From contig NZ_JACVCU010000001.1 in the NCBI RefSeq assembly GCF_014518425.1, positions 62,001-126,000 of the forward strand: a DNA stretch of 64,000 bases. The letters are read 5' to 3'. Of this stretch, positions 16,422 to 25,792 are shown in pieces. The DNA comes from Terrabacter sp. MAHUQ-38. GTDB taxonomy: Bacteria; Actinomycetota; Actinomycetes; Actinomycetales; Dermatophilaceae. Below the pieces are notes generated by a model. It was not told the DNA's origin, made no database searches, and worked only from the letters and a program-made list of their open reading frames with translations. Numbering within the stretch: position 1 is the stretch's first letter; each line of letters opens with the position of its first letter. The position numbers and the translations under genes were made by a program.

Positions 16422-19070
16422 ATGCTCAACGAGCAGGAACGCGAACGTTACGTCCGCTTCATAGGCAGGTACGTGGCGGGCGGAGGCTCTGTTGCCGCGG
16501 TATACCGCGACCTCATAGAGATGGGCCTCATGCCCGCAGTGGCGCAGGAGGCAAGACTCGCCTACGAGAGAAAGGCGGGCCTCATCCGAGACCTCAAAGA
16601 TCCCGGAGCCCTGGTTGACAAAGAGCGGAAAGAGGGGGCCTGGTATGCAGGCCCGAGCAAAGACGACGTCTTCTGGCCGGCACTCCATGCTGCGCTCATG
16701 CCAAAGTTGCCGGAGAAGGCGCTCCTAGAGGTATCAAATTCCTCCAACAAGATCGTTGGGCTGGGTCGGCCACCCGGGGCCGCCAGCATCCGCACGCGCG
16801 GGCTGGTCCTTGGGCACGTCCAGAGCGGCAAGACTACAAGCTTCATGTCTGTGGCGGCGAAGTCGGCCGACGTCGGCTACCGACTCATTGTCGTCCTATC
16901 GGGCGTAACCGAGAACCTGCGTAGTCAAACCCAAGAGCGCCTCGAGCAACAGCTCATAGGCAACCTCGGGAAGAACTGGGTGCGCCTCACCGATGAAGAT
17001 TCTGACTTTCAGAAGTCGGCAAATGCGATGCCCTTCCTCGCAAGCAGTCAGCACCGACTTCTTGCGGTGGTCAAAAAAAATCCGCACAGGCTGCGCCGCC
17101 TAGCCGAGTGGCTTGAGTCAGCAGGCGAAGCCACCCTCTACTCCTGCCCAATTCTGATCATCGACGATGAGGCGGATCAGGCCAGCATTGACGTAGGGCG
17201 CAAAAGGCAATCCGTCATCAATGCTCTCATCGGTCGTCTGCTGAAGTGCCCGAAGTCAGCCTACTTGGCGTACACGGCCACTCCCTTTGCGAATCTCCTC
17301 ATAGATCCGGCCGTTGAGGATGGCCTTTATCCGCGCAACTTTATAGTGAGTCTCAGGCCAGGAGAGGGCTACTACGGACCGGAGCGCCTCTTCGGACGCG
17401 ATCTGCTCGAGCACGTTGAGGACGAAGACATCGCCGAGCCTGATGACGTGATTCGAGGGGTGCCATTGACCGACGTCCCAGCGGCGCAGCCGCCGAAGGG
17501 GAAGAACGCCGCGTCGTCTTGGACCCCCGAGATTCCACCCAGCCTCGCAAGCGCAGTTGAGTGGTTCCTTCTCGCGACCGCGGCGCGCTGGGTTCGGGGC
17601 CAGCGAGGAAAGCACTCATCCATGCTGATTCACACGTCGATGATCGCTGACGCGCACTTCAGCCTGCAGGCCGTGGTGCGCGAATACTTGTACTCACTAT
17701 CGCCACTCGTTGCACGCGCAGATGGGAAAACCATGGCGAGCCTGAGAGCTCTGTGGATGAGTGAGGTCGACCGCGTGACCCGCAAGGGCGATGAATCTGA
17801 GGTTGCTTGGGCTCAGGTAGCGGAGCTGTTGCCAGAGGTGGTCGACGAGGTCACCGTGATCGTGGACAACTACCGATCCACCGAGCGGCTTGCCTATGGC
17901 GCAGACGAACCGGTTACATGTATCGCCATTGGTGGCAACACACTGAGCCGGGGGCTAACACTCGAGGGCCTTGTGAGCTCATATTTCATTCGAGCGGCCT
18001 CCGCATATGACACCTTGCTGCAGATGGGTAGGTGGTTCGGGTATCGACCAGGCTACTCGGACCTGGTGAGAATCTGGATGACGGACGAGCTGAAGCAGTG
18101 GTTCCGCGACCTCGCCACGGTCGAGGCTGAAATTCGCCGTGAGATCGACCGGTATGAGAACGAAGGTCTTGAGCCTACGGAGTTGGCGGTGAAAATTCGA
18201 ACGCACCCAGCCATGTCAATCACGGCTGCCGCCAAGATGCGCTCCGCCACGCAAGCCAGTCTGTCGTTCTCGGGGACACGAGAGCAGACGATCCTGTTCA
18301 AGCGTACGGATGTAGATTGGCTAGCCGCAAACTGGGCAGCCGCCGAGGACTTACTGGAACATGCTTCCGCTCGACCGGGTGTTGAGGAGTCGCGAACCGA
18401 GGGCTCGCAAAGGTATGTTCTGCGCAACGTCCCCGCGAAGAACATCCTTGAGTTCCTCGCCACCTATGAGTTCCATCCCGACGCAATCCGTCTCAATACC
18501 GCTCTGTTGCGCAGGTATATTGAGCAGGAGAACAGGGAGGGCGCTCTCACTCACTGGAACGTGATCGTGATGTCGAACGAGAGCGATACGGAAGGCCAGG
18601 CCGGGCTTGGACGCGCTGGGCAGGTCAATCTGATCCGGCGCACGCGCATGAAACAATCAAAGCCGGGTGTGGGAAACATCAAGGCCCTGGCCGGCTCCTC
18701 TGATCGGGCGGCAGACCTCGGACCTGACGTGCTGCAGGATCTCGGGCCGCAGCCGTCAGACGCCCAGATCATTCGTGCGCGCCGGCGCGTGCAGGCGGGA
18801 CCCCTCTTGGCGCTCTACCCCATCACCAAGACATCCAGCGCTCCGACGAAGCCGGCCCGTGAGCCGCTCGACGCAGCCGGGAATGTGCTGGGTGTCGCAT
18901 TCTTCTTTCCCGACGCGGTAGGCAAGGCGAGCACGATCACTTACATGAGCGCCGACCTCTCCTCCTACGCAGTCGAGGACGCAGATGAAACCATCGACGC
19001 AATGGATGAGGCGGATGCGGCCCGCGCCGAAGGCACCGCGAACATCGAGAGCGGTGACGCACTGCCGTGA
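16422..19070 (+). CDS. Z1-domain superfamily-II-like ATPase of a MORC-type restriction system
   Basis: The ATG at 16422 follows AAGGGA and gives 882 residues. A P-loop GHVQSGKTTS (about 131-140) and a DEAD-like IIDDEADQAS (about 246-255) form the ATPase, followed by YLAYTATPFANLL. The Z1 region about 480-560 includes GGNTLSRGLTLEGL and a QMGRWFGYR element reminiscent of helicase motif VI. Z1 proteins occur with MORC/MutL-type ATPases and PD-(D/E)XK nucleases in predicted restriction systems, where they may remodel or translocate DNA. It is the first gene of a run in which every junction is a four-base overlap. Confidence 0.88.
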   Translation: MLNEQERERYVRFIGRYVAGGGSVAAVYRDLIEMGLMPAVAQEARLAYERKAGLIRDLKDPGALVDKERKEGAWYAGPSKDDVFWPALHAALMPKLPEKALLEVSNSSNKIVGLGRPPGAASIRTRGLVLGHVQSGKTTSFMSVAAKSADVGYRLIVVLSGVTENLRSQTQERLEQQLIGNLGKNWVRLTDEDSDFQKSANAMPFLASSQHRLLAVVKKNPHRLRRLAEWLESAGEATLYSCPILIIDDEADQASIDVGRKRQSVINALIGRLLKCPKSAYLAYTATPFANLLIDPAVEDGLYPRNFIVSLRPGEGYYGPERLFGRDLLEHVEDEDIAEPDDVIRGVPLTDVPAAQPPKGKNAASSWTPEIPPSLASAVEWFLLATAARWVRGQRGKHSSMLIHTSMIADAHFSLQAVVREYLYSLSPLVARADGKTMASLRALWMSEVDRVTRKGDESEVAWAQVAELLPEVVDEVTVIVDNYRSTERLAYGADEPVTCIAIGGNTLSRGLTLEGLVSSYFIRAASAYDTLLQMGRWFGYRPGYSDLVRIWMTDELKQWFRDLATVEAEIRREIDRYENEGLEPTELAVKIRTHPAMSITAAAKMRSATQASLSFSGTREQTILFKRTDVDWLAANWAAAEDLLEHASARPGVEESRTEGSQRYVLRNVPAKNILEFLATYEFHPDAIRLNTALLRRYIEQENREGALTHWNVIVMSNESDTEGQAGLGRAGQVNLIRRTRMKQSKPGVGNIKALAGSSDRAADLGPDVLQDLGPQPSDAQIIRARRRVQAGPLLALYPITKTSSAPTKPAREPLDAAGNVLGVAFFFPDAVGKASTITYMSADLSSYAVEDADETIDAMDEADAARAEGTANIESGDALP

Positions 19071-20068
19071 CGGAGACAACCGAGTCCATCTTCGACATGT
19101 TGGACAAGCCCTCGTCCGGATTATGGCGGGTGCGAGAGACGGATGTTGTCAGCGAGGGCCGCGCCCTCCGTCTTGCGCGAGACGACGACGGACGGCCGTG
19201 TCTGTTGGTTCCGGCCACGGGCCGCAGAGCGGAGACCTTGATCGTCACCCGGGGGCTCAAAGCTCAGGTACGGGCGCTCGTCGATGCTGGCGCCTATGAA
19301 GACTGGCTGATCCTTACCAGCCAGGACTCTGGTCTGGATACCACCTTCTTCAGGCTGTGTGACAACGTCCTCCGCCACCTGGGGGCGCCTGATAATGAAA
19401 GTGCTGATCCCGTCGCAGCAGCACTTTCGATTGTTGAGCGCTGGCGGGAGCTGATGGAAAGTCTTCCGTCTTCCCTCCTGAGTGAGGGGCAGTGCGCGGG
19501 CGCTCTTGCTGAGCTGCACGCACTGGAACTTCTGGTTGGGAGACTCGGACCGCAGGACGCTATGACCAGTTGGGTGGGACACGATCGTGCCCGCGTGGAC
19601 TTCCGCTTCTCGTCGTGCGGTATCGAGGTCAAAGCCACGCTCCATCGTGACCGGTTCATGGTGACGATCCATGGGTTGTTGCAGATGGATCCCGCTGGCG
19701 TCGGAGATCTCTACCTCTACGCGGAGCAGTTCGAACGCGTCCCGAGCGGCGGTGACTCGATTCCTCAAGCCATCTCTCGCCTGTCGGCAGCAGGTCTTCA
19801 AGAAATCGAAGTTAGGAGCGCGCTTTCGCGAGTTGGGTACAACTCGGCCGACGAGGAGATCTACGCTGAAATGCGATTCAACGTTCTCAGCGACCGCGGC
19901 GTCCATGTGTCAGACAGCACTCCACGGATCGTCCGTTCAAGTTTCGTCCAAGATTCTGTCGCCGACGCCGTGTCTTCCGTCTCGTACTCCATCGATTTGA
20001 CAGACCTGACCGTTGTACACGGTCGACTTCTGGAGGCTCGTGAGGTGTTCGAAAGGATCGCGCCATGA
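19067..20068 (+). CDS. PD-(D/E)XK nuclease-like protein (DUF4420 type)
   Basis: The 333-residue product begins at GTG overlapping the Z1 stop. A helical stretch (about 137-160; SEGQCAGALAELHALELLVGR) precedes the nuclease core, where D178, E187 and K189 in the GIEVKAT strand fit the D-Xn-E-X-K signature. This is the likely DNA-cutting subunit of the system. Its family (DUF4420, now called PD-(D/E)XK motif protein) is known from such operons. The C-terminal part (about 225-333) is beta-rich and unassigned. Confidence 0.82.
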   Translation: MTETTESIFDMLDKPSSGLWRVRETDVVSEGRALRLARDDDGRPCLLVPATGRRAETLIVTRGLKAQVRALVDAGAYEDWLILTSQDSGLDTTFFRLCDNVLRHLGAPDNESADPVAAALSIVERWRELMESLPSSLLSEGQCAGALAELHALELLVGRLGPQDAMTSWVGHDRARVDFRFSSCGIEVKATLHRDRFMVTIHGLLQMDPAGVGDLYLYAEQFERVPSGGDSIPQAISRLSAAGLQEIEVRSALSRVGYNSADEEIYAEMRFNVLSDRGVHVSDSTPRIVRSSFVQDSVADAVSSVSYSIDLTDLTVVHGRLLEAREVFERIAP

Positions 20069-21870
20069 GGCCGCTGTTCCGCTACTCAGAGCCCTATGCC
20101 CCCCAAGGCAATATCGATGCCAAGGCAAGTGACCGGGCGATCGGCCGGCCCCAACTTGATATGTGGGACGTCGTCCTGCGAGAGACTCTTCAGAATAGCT
20201 GGGATGCCAGGCTTAGCGACGAAAGTCAGGTGGCCTATTCGGCTGACGCCTACTGGCCCACCGAATCGCAGATTCTAGCGCTGCGTCGAGATGTATTCGC
20301 TCAGGTATATCCTCGAAGCCAACTGAAAGAGTTTCTCGACGCAAATATTGAGGAGCAGCCTCTTCTGGTCATCACCGATGCGGGCACGAAGGGTCTCGGG
20401 GGGCCAACGAGGGCGGACCTGGTCACAGACGAAGACACTGACTTCGTTGACATGGTGCGCAACGTCGGGCGAGCGGCGGACAAGCGGGTTGGCGGTGGAA
20501 CGTACGGTTTTGGCAAGGGCGTGCTGTGGCAGGCGAGCAGTTGCTCGACCGTGATCATCTACAGCAAGGCCACCTTCAAGGGTCGGCCGGTCTCCCGCTT
20601 CATTGCGATGGGGCACACGGACAGTTATGCCGAGGGAAGGAAGCGCTACACGGGCAGGCACTGGTGGGGCAGGCCTGACGAAACGACCATGGTCGAGCCC
20701 GTGGAGGGGCAGGAGGCGGATAGGCTTGCACTCGCTCTGGGCATGAAACGCCTAGAAGGACACCAGACGGGCACGTCCCTGATGATTCTGGGTCCGCTGG
20801 CGTCTGACAACACCGAGACTCTGTCCGACATCGTGCAGCGGATGGGTTCGGCGGCGCTCTGGTGGGCATGGCCGCACATGGTCGATGAAACCATCGATTT
20901 CAGTTTCACGGATGAGGGAAGTTCGGTCGCAGTTCCGAGGCCGTACGAAGATCCTGTCTTGCAGCACTTCGCAGCGGCGTATCAGCGCGCCAGCGCGAAC
21001 CCCGGATCGGGGGGCGAGTTTCCCTGGCGCTCAGATTTTCTCCGTATGCAGCGTCCGAAGCTGGACCTCGGTAGCCTGGTCTGGAGGTATCTTCCTCCCG
21101 AAGAGTTGTTGGGTGAGACCCATGTCCCTATCACTTCTCATATCGCATTAATGCGGCGCCCCAGGCTAATTGTCAAGTATCTGCCGGTGCGCGATGCCCC
21201 CAAGGGGCAGGCGACAGTCGGCGTGTTTGTCGCCTCCGATGATGCAGATGAGTTCTTTGCCTCTGCGGAGCCGGTGGCTCATGACGACTGGGCGCCTACA
21301 AAGATGGGCCTCGCAAAGGGCGCGCGGAACCCAGTCAAGTATGCGCTTGAGAGAATCAGAGATTCCTTCGGCCGCGCTGCCCTGTCGGTGAGTCCTGAGG
21401 AGGACGCTGAGGAGCGGCGCCAAGGTCTAGTACATCTGTCTACCGCCCTTGGAGACATGGTCGTGAATGACGGCGATGCTGCCTCGGTTGAGCGCGGCCC
21501 AAGTGGGGGTGGCGGAACTCCACGGAAGCTCAGGGTTCGCGTGGTGGGCACGCCCTCTCTCGAGCTGGACGGCCACGAGCACATTGCGGTGTTCCAGCTC
21601 GAAGCGCTCATCCCCGCATCGACGAGGTTGCCAGTGGGGGTGACGGCAGATCCGTACGTCGTGAGCGAAGCTGGGCGAGAGACTGACACAGATCTCGAAC
21701 AGCCAGAGGTGCGCGACTGGCGATACGAAGGGCAAGAAGCGGTGCGGATGAGGCGCGGATTGCGCATCAACAAACACGGTAGCGTCACGATGTCGGTTCA
21801 CGTCGCAATCCCGGCAGACAGTGCGGTCGGCCTAGGCGTCCGGATCTTCGAGACCGGGCCGGCCGCATGA
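20065..21870 (+). CDS. MORC/MutL-like GHKL ATPase
   Basis: The 601-residue protein has all three GHKL motifs: the N-box VLRETLQNSWDA (E40, N44, D47), G1 ITDAGTKGLGG (D105, G107) and G2 VGGGTYGFGKG (about 142-152). A second alpha/beta domain with a conserved lysine candidate and a beta-rich C-terminal region (about 500-600) follow. GHKL ATPases of this type dimerise on ATP and clamp DNA. In MORC-type restriction operons they are thought to couple recognition to the nuclease. Four-base overlaps at both ends indicate stoichiometric synthesis with its neighbours. Confidence 0.85.
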   Translation: MRPLFRYSEPYAPQGNIDAKASDRAIGRPQLDMWDVVLRETLQNSWDARLSDESQVAYSADAYWPTESQILALRRDVFAQVYPRSQLKEFLDANIEEQPLLVITDAGTKGLGGPTRADLVTDEDTDFVDMVRNVGRAADKRVGGGTYGFGKGVLWQASSCSTVIIYSKATFKGRPVSRFIAMGHTDSYAEGRKRYTGRHWWGRPDETTMVEPVEGQEADRLALALGMKRLEGHQTGTSLMILGPLASDNTETLSDIVQRMGSAALWWAWPHMVDETIDFSFTDEGSSVAVPRPYEDPVLQHFAAAYQRASANPGSGGEFPWRSDFLRMQRPKLDLGSLVWRYLPPEELLGETHVPITSHIALMRRPRLIVKYLPVRDAPKGQATVGVFVASDDADEFFASAEPVAHDDWAPTKMGLAKGARNPVKYALERIRDSFGRAALSVSPEEDAEERRQGLVHLSTALGDMVVNDGDAASVERGPSGGGGTPRKLRVRVVGTPSLELDGHEHIAVFQLEALIPASTRLPVGVTADPYVVSEAGRETDTDLEQPEVRDWRYEGQEAVRMRRGLRINKHGSVTMSVHVAIPADSAVGLGVRIFETGPAA

Positions 21871-22745
21871 CGACCGTTGTTCTGAGCCATAGAACCTGTT
21901 CTCCCGAGGCAGTCACTTTGGACCACTTCGTGGTGAAGAGCGGCTATCAAGAGCTGCTGTTTCCGCAATATGTCCCCGACTGGGATGACGAGACTGGGAT
22001 CGAGGTGGGAGCCGCTTTTACGATCGACCTAGAGAGATGTCTGCAGGAAACGGGCCTATCGGAGAACTCGAAGTTGTCACTGCATTTGCTCTGGCACGCG
22101 ACTGGATCGCGCCTTCGCGGGGCAAGCGAGCCGCACACTATTGTGCATGGGAACAACCACGCCTCGCTGCGGTTCACAGGTCCTGAACTCGGCGGGACCC
22201 TGACTGTGCGATGCGTGGTCACCTTGGCTAGGGCTGGCCAGGAATCGCACGAGCTGGCCCCGTCTCGTCCGGGCAGCATTCTTTGGAGTAGGGACCTAAG
22301 CGTGCGCCTCGAGGGGCAGGGGAGCCGCTTTCCGGTGTCGCACGTGGGCTTCTCCTCGAGTGGAATAGCCTCTGGATTGAATGGCGCTTGGTGCCTGGTA
22401 TTCGAGAACGATGATTTGGTGGACTCCGGGGTGGGAAGCGTCCGTCTGTATCTGAATACCGAACACCCCTCCGTGGAGCGCTACCTTGCCGAGCCGCAGA
22501 GCGGCGCCGACTTTGGTCCGTTCATTAGAAACGATGTCAACCGGCAGCTTGTGCTGCGGGCTCTGCACCAAGAAGAGCTGGACATTGACGAGGAGTATCC
22601 GCGCGAGTCGCTTGGTGAGCTCCTCTCCCTAGCGGTCAGGCGTAACTTTCCAGGTAGGTCCCTTGACGAGGTGCGTGCGCTGTCGAGGGAGCGCCCGGGG
22701 GAGTTTGAAGCCGAGATTCAGGCGCGTGGGGGATTCCTGTTGTGA
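21867..22745 (+). CDS. Unrecognised 292-residue component of the MORC/Z1 operon
   Basis: No motif I can name. The first 150 residues look beta-rich (alternating hydrophobic strands, VTLDHFVVKSGYQELLFP; SKLSLHLLWHATG; LGGTLTVRCVVTLA), suggesting one or two beta-sandwich domains. A helical C-terminus (about 220-285) contains QLVLRALHQEELDIDEEYP. Four-base overlaps with both neighbours tie it to the defence operon. A structural, DNA-recognition or adaptor role is possible. Confidence 0.75.
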   Translation: MTTVVLSHRTCSPEAVTLDHFVVKSGYQELLFPQYVPDWDDETGIEVGAAFTIDLERCLQETGLSENSKLSLHLLWHATGSRLRGASEPHTIVHGNNHASLRFTGPELGGTLTVRCVVTLARAGQESHELAPSRPGSILWSRDLSVRLEGQGSRFPVSHVGFSSSGIASGLNGAWCLVFENDDLVDSGVGSVRLYLNTEHPSVERYLAEPQSGADFGPFIRNDVNRQLVLRALHQEELDIDEEYPRESLGELLSLAVRRNFPGRSLDEVRALSRERPGEFEAEIQARGGFLL

Positions 22746-23530
22746 GCTTCTTGAGTTACCCCCGCCTGTCCGTATCTGTGGCGACCGAGTTGCTGGTTAG
22801 TTGCTATAACAGCCAAGAGCACGAGCTGGCGCCCTTAGGCGAAAGCTACATGGGTCGGGGCGCGTTCAGTGCTACAGCTTCGCGAAGGGCAGACGATGGC
22901 CACTTGGCAGCGCTGCGGGAGGAGGTCGTCGAGCTCGCCAAGGCTGCTGGCTTCCCAACAGAGCGACCTTTGGCGACATTCGACACGGAATTGCCGGGGC
23001 TGCTCGGCCGGCGTCTGCAGATGTCGCCGGCAGAGGCCGGGCGAATGGAGGTCTGGAATTTCCTCACCCTGGCGCTCTTGCCCGACGTCGCTCTTTGGCG
23101 TTGGCCTTCGGACACGAAGGACCCAACTTACGAACGCATCCTCGGCAAACCACGTAACGTGTTCCGTCGCCACTGGTGGCGATGGCGGATCCTCGGCCCG
23201 GACCTGCCCTTGAGGCTTGTGGAGGACGAGATGCAGCAGATCGTCGAGCGACCTACATCCCTTGGTGGGGACCCTCGAGTCGCGCGGGCCCTGGCGCACC
23301 AGCATCTGGAGCACTTGCACTCGCGGCGGGTAGTTGTGTCCGGGCGCTCGAGGAAGCTCGTTCGCGAGAAGCTCATGCGAGAGTCAGCCAAACGGGTGCT
23401 TCGTATCGGACGCGTGGTGGCGCTTTCAACGTTGTCGGACGAGCATCTCGCAGATCTTATGAGGGAGATCGTCGATCGCGCTGCCCTGGCGCAGGCGGAG
23501 GCCCTAACAGGCACTATCGAACTGACGTAG
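22742..23530 (+). CDS. DUF6339-like terminal component of the MORC/Z1 operon
   Basis: The 262-residue protein starts at GTG overlapping the previous stop. It is mostly helical, with a Trp-rich central block (WNFLTLALLPDVALWRWP; FRRHWWRWRILGPDLP, about 103-160). A later stretch about 180-200 reads DPRVARALAHQHL. It resembles DUF6339 proteins seen at the end of similar operons (recognition from memory). Function unknown. It is the last gene; a GC hairpin follows about 100 bases downstream. Confidence 0.72.
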   Translation: MSFLSYPRLSVSVATELLVSCYNSQEHELAPLGESYMGRGAFSATASRRADDGHLAALREEVVELAKAAGFPTERPLATFDTELPGLLGRRLQMSPAEAGRMEVWNFLTLALLPDVALWRWPSDTKDPTYERILGKPRNVFRRHWWRWRILGPDLPLRLVEDEMQQIVERPTSLGGDPRVARALAHQHLEHLHSRRVVVSGRSRKLVREKLMRESAKRVLRIGRVVALSTLSDEHLADLMREIVDRAALAQAEALTGTIELT

Positions 23531-23633
23531 CTGGCGCGCCGACGCTCATCCTCCCGCTTGGGGCCAGCCCGCGTTCACGATGGGTCCCTCCCGGGCTGCC
23601 GAGGATGGCGCACCAGCGCCACCCGCAAGCGGC

Positions 23634-23652
23634 GCGCCGGCGGAGCCGGCGC
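23634..23652 (+). terminator. GC hairpin downstream of the defence operon
   Basis: GCGCCGGC-GGA-GCCGGCGC is a perfect 8-base stem without a T-tract, about 100 bases after the last operon gene. Otherwise the 23,531-23,818 gap shows nothing recognisable. Confidence 0.4.
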
Positions 23653-23818
23653 CTTGATCTCTAAAGAGGGCAATTCAGCCATGGAAGTGTTCGAGGGTCG
23701 TCCTCCGCCGGCTGAGGCGCGACAAACGTAGCCCGTCATCGGCAAAGATGGTCTGCTGGGCCAAGTGCCGAACCCCACCTGCGGGACCTAACGCATCGCT
23801 CGAGCGCGGCCTATCCGC

Positions 23819-24634
23819 TCACGAAGGTGGCGGCACGAGGGCCGCCACCAGGGCGCAAATCCTCGTCTGGCTCGACTTGTCCCTCGTCGCGAGGGCCGGG
23901 CCGCCGCTCGCGATGGTGCCGAAGTGAGCGTGAAGGATCCTCGCCGTCTCTTTGCCGGAGGCGCCCTTGGGCCAATCGGCAGGTGTCAGCGATATCTGGC
24001 GAGCAACTTCCAGGAGCCGCCAGATATCGAGGGCATCGCGTTGCGCGTAGCGCCATCGGTAGGCGTACGCCTTCATGCAGAGCGCCGAAATCGCGTCAGG
24101 GAGCGGAACGGTGTACCTGAGATCTTCGCCCGTCGTCAAGGTGGTCATGACCTCCACCAGGGTCGGCGGGCGGGCAATGGCCACGCTGAGACCTGGGATC
24201 GCGTCTACGACGAGCTCGCCGAAGGGCCGGTTGGTCTCCATCCGGTCGCTGTACGACGGGATCAGGATGTCGATCTCCAGCTGCAACGGGGTGCCGGCAT
24301 GCTCAGTGACCCTCCTGAACCGGTTGCCCTCTGTCTGCTGATAGCCGGCACGGACCATCGCCTCGACGAGGCTTTGGGCACCTGTCGTCTGGGGCGGGAC
24401 GCCGAGGTCAGCGTCGTTGGTCTCGCGGTGAGGCACGAGGTCCGAGGCGCCGTGGAGCCACACGAGCAGACTGACCGCGTTGCCACCGACGAGCCTGAAC
24501 TCCAGCCCAGCGTCTTCGGCGATCTTGGCGATGTCTGCTGTGCAGATGTGGCCAGCGTCTGCAGAACGGCTGGTTGAAGCGAGCCGTACCGTGGCCTTCG
24601 GAGGTGTCGTCGGGTCAGTCATCTCGAGCGGCAT
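23819..24634 (-). CDS. AbiEii-like nucleotidyltransferase toxin
   Basis: The 271-residue protein has the minimal nucleotidyltransferase signature: FRLVGGNAVSLLVW (about 46-59), then TNDADLGV (about 72-79) with the paired aspartates, and a third acidic strand LEIDILIP (about 118-125). This fits the AbiEii toxins of type IV toxin-antitoxin systems, which transfer nucleotides (shown for tRNA in related toxins) and stop growth upon phage infection. The gene follows the AbiEi-like gene after 43 bases, the usual antitoxin-toxin order. An in-frame ATG four codons in (MTDP) is an alternative start. Confidence 0.78.
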   Translation of the reverse strand: MPLEMTDPTTPPKATVRLASTSRSADAGHICTADIAKIAEDAGLEFRLVGGNAVSLLVWLHGASDLVPHRETNDADLGVPPQTTGAQSLVEAMVRAGYQQTEGNRFRRVTEHAGTPLQLEIDILIPSYSDRMETNRPFGELVVDAIPGLSVAIARPPTLVEVMTTLTTGEDLRYTVPLPDAISALCMKAYAYRWRYAQRDALDIWRLLEVARQISLTPADWPKGASGKETARILHAHFGTIASGGPALATRDKSSQTRICALVAALVPPPS

Positions 24635-24677
24635 TGTGACACGGACCTGCGGGCCGCCCTCAGGTGAGGGGCGCTGG

Positions 24678-25763
24678 CTAGTTCCATTCGTCGCGACTCC
24701 TCAGCTCAGCCAGCACGCGCTTCACGGCATTGGCCGCCTGGTCCGCATCCAACTTGTTGGTGTCGTGCAGGTCCCACGCGACCTGCAGGGGGTCAGCGAG
24801 CGCAAAGGGCGCGTTCGGTGCCAGCTCCCGGCTCCGGTCGTCGAGCGGATGCGGCCAAACAGACATGTCGGTCGGCACCACCAGTTTCAAGGATGCCGAG
24901 TCCTCGGGCGCGGGCGTCAGTCCGGCCCGGCGCAGGTCCGCGCCCCATGGGGTGTAGACGACGGCCATCTGGCTGTGGCGGTACGGCGCAATGAAGTCCG
25001 CGGCAGCGTCACCGGACGCCATCGGCGACGGACCGTCCCACTTCACCGGGCGCTCCCTGTCGAGGTGACTGATTACGGTCGCCGCCTGCTCGACGACTCT
25101 GTCCAGGCCGTACCAGTACGTCGGTGCTGCACCCCCAGGGCCGGGGTACTCGGACACCCACTGGTCAAACAGTCGGCTGTAGTCGGACACGATCCAGCGC
25201 ATACCGCCCTGGCTGTCCGACGGGATGCGCGCGACCAACCCGTCGGCGAGCAGCTCCTTGAGCACCTGTGAGACTCGCGGCTGTGTCACCTGACAGACCT
25301 CCACCAGGCTTGCCTGTGTCCACATGGCACCTAGAAGGAGGTGGCGGGTGATGGCGAAGCGCTGCCACGGTCGCCTGCCACGTGACGGTGGTGGCCCGCC
25401 GGTCTGCGCGTGACTATCCCCTGCCCCAAACGATATGGGACTTCGCCCCGAGAGACGCAACTCCCCCCGGATGGGGCCCACGTCGGGAACCGCGATCCAG
25501 GACCATCCATGGCGCTGCATCGCACGGCGCGCTGAGTCGCTAAAGGATGGCGCGATCATTAGAAGCCGAGCGCCGCGAGACGCGCGCGCGAGCTGTTCGA
25601 TCTGCGATGGGCCGATGGGCCGGCTCCAGGTCTTGACCTTGACCGCCACCGGGCCCGCCAATGTGGTGTCGGCGAGGTACAGGTCGATGGAGCCGTCGCC
25701 GAGGTCGACGAACTGAACGCCTGCTTGCAGCAGCGCCTCGTGCACCTGAGGAGATATAAACAA
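24678..25763 (-). CDS. AbiEi-like antitoxin and transcriptional repressor
   Basis: The 361-residue product starts at a TTG (25763), eight bases after a GGAAGG site on the minus strand. The N-terminal part (about 1-90) resembles a restriction-endonuclease-like fold (PVAVKVKTWSRPIGPSQIEQLARA). A winged helix-turn-helix follows (about 146-190; LVEVCQVTQPRVSQVLKELLADGLV), then a large C-terminal region with GSVTG-type strands. AbiEi antitoxins repress their own promoter through inverted repeats; here a perfect 12-base inverted repeat overlaps the start codon. It neutralises the downstream toxin by an indirect mechanism in known systems. Confidence 0.72.
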   Translation of the reverse strand: MFISPQVHEALLQAGVQFVDLGDGSIDLYLADTTLAGPVAVKVKTWSRPIGPSQIEQLARASRGARLLMIAPSFSDSARRAMQRHGWSWIAVPDVGPIRGELRLSGRSPISFGAGDSHAQTGGPPPSRGRRPWQRFAITRHLLLGAMWTQASLVEVCQVTQPRVSQVLKELLADGLVARIPSDSQGGMRWIVSDYSRLFDQWVSEYPGPGGAAPTYWYGLDRVVEQAATVISHLDRERPVKWDGPSPMASGDAAADFIAPYRHSQMAVVYTPWGADLRRAGLTPAPEDSASLKLVVPTDMSVWPHPLDDRSRELAPNAPFALADPLQVAWDLHDTNKLDADQAANAVKRVLAELRSRDEWN

Positions 25764-25792
25764 AAGGCACCCTTCCCGCTTTTTGTTTATAT
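25754..25792. promoter_or_regulatory. 12-base inverted repeat at the AbiEi-like start; probable autoregulatory operator
   Basis: ATATAAACAAAA (25754-25765) and TTTTGTTTATAT (25781-25792) are perfect complements around a 15-base spacer. The left arm covers the TTG start codon. These 39 bases are strikingly AT-rich for this genome. Binding here would block transcription or translation of the toxin-antitoxin operon. Confidence 0.75.

Noticed and set aside
23575-23778. 67-codon minus-strand frame downstream of the defence operon
   Set aside because: No start signal or recognisable motif, and it includes the GC hairpin.
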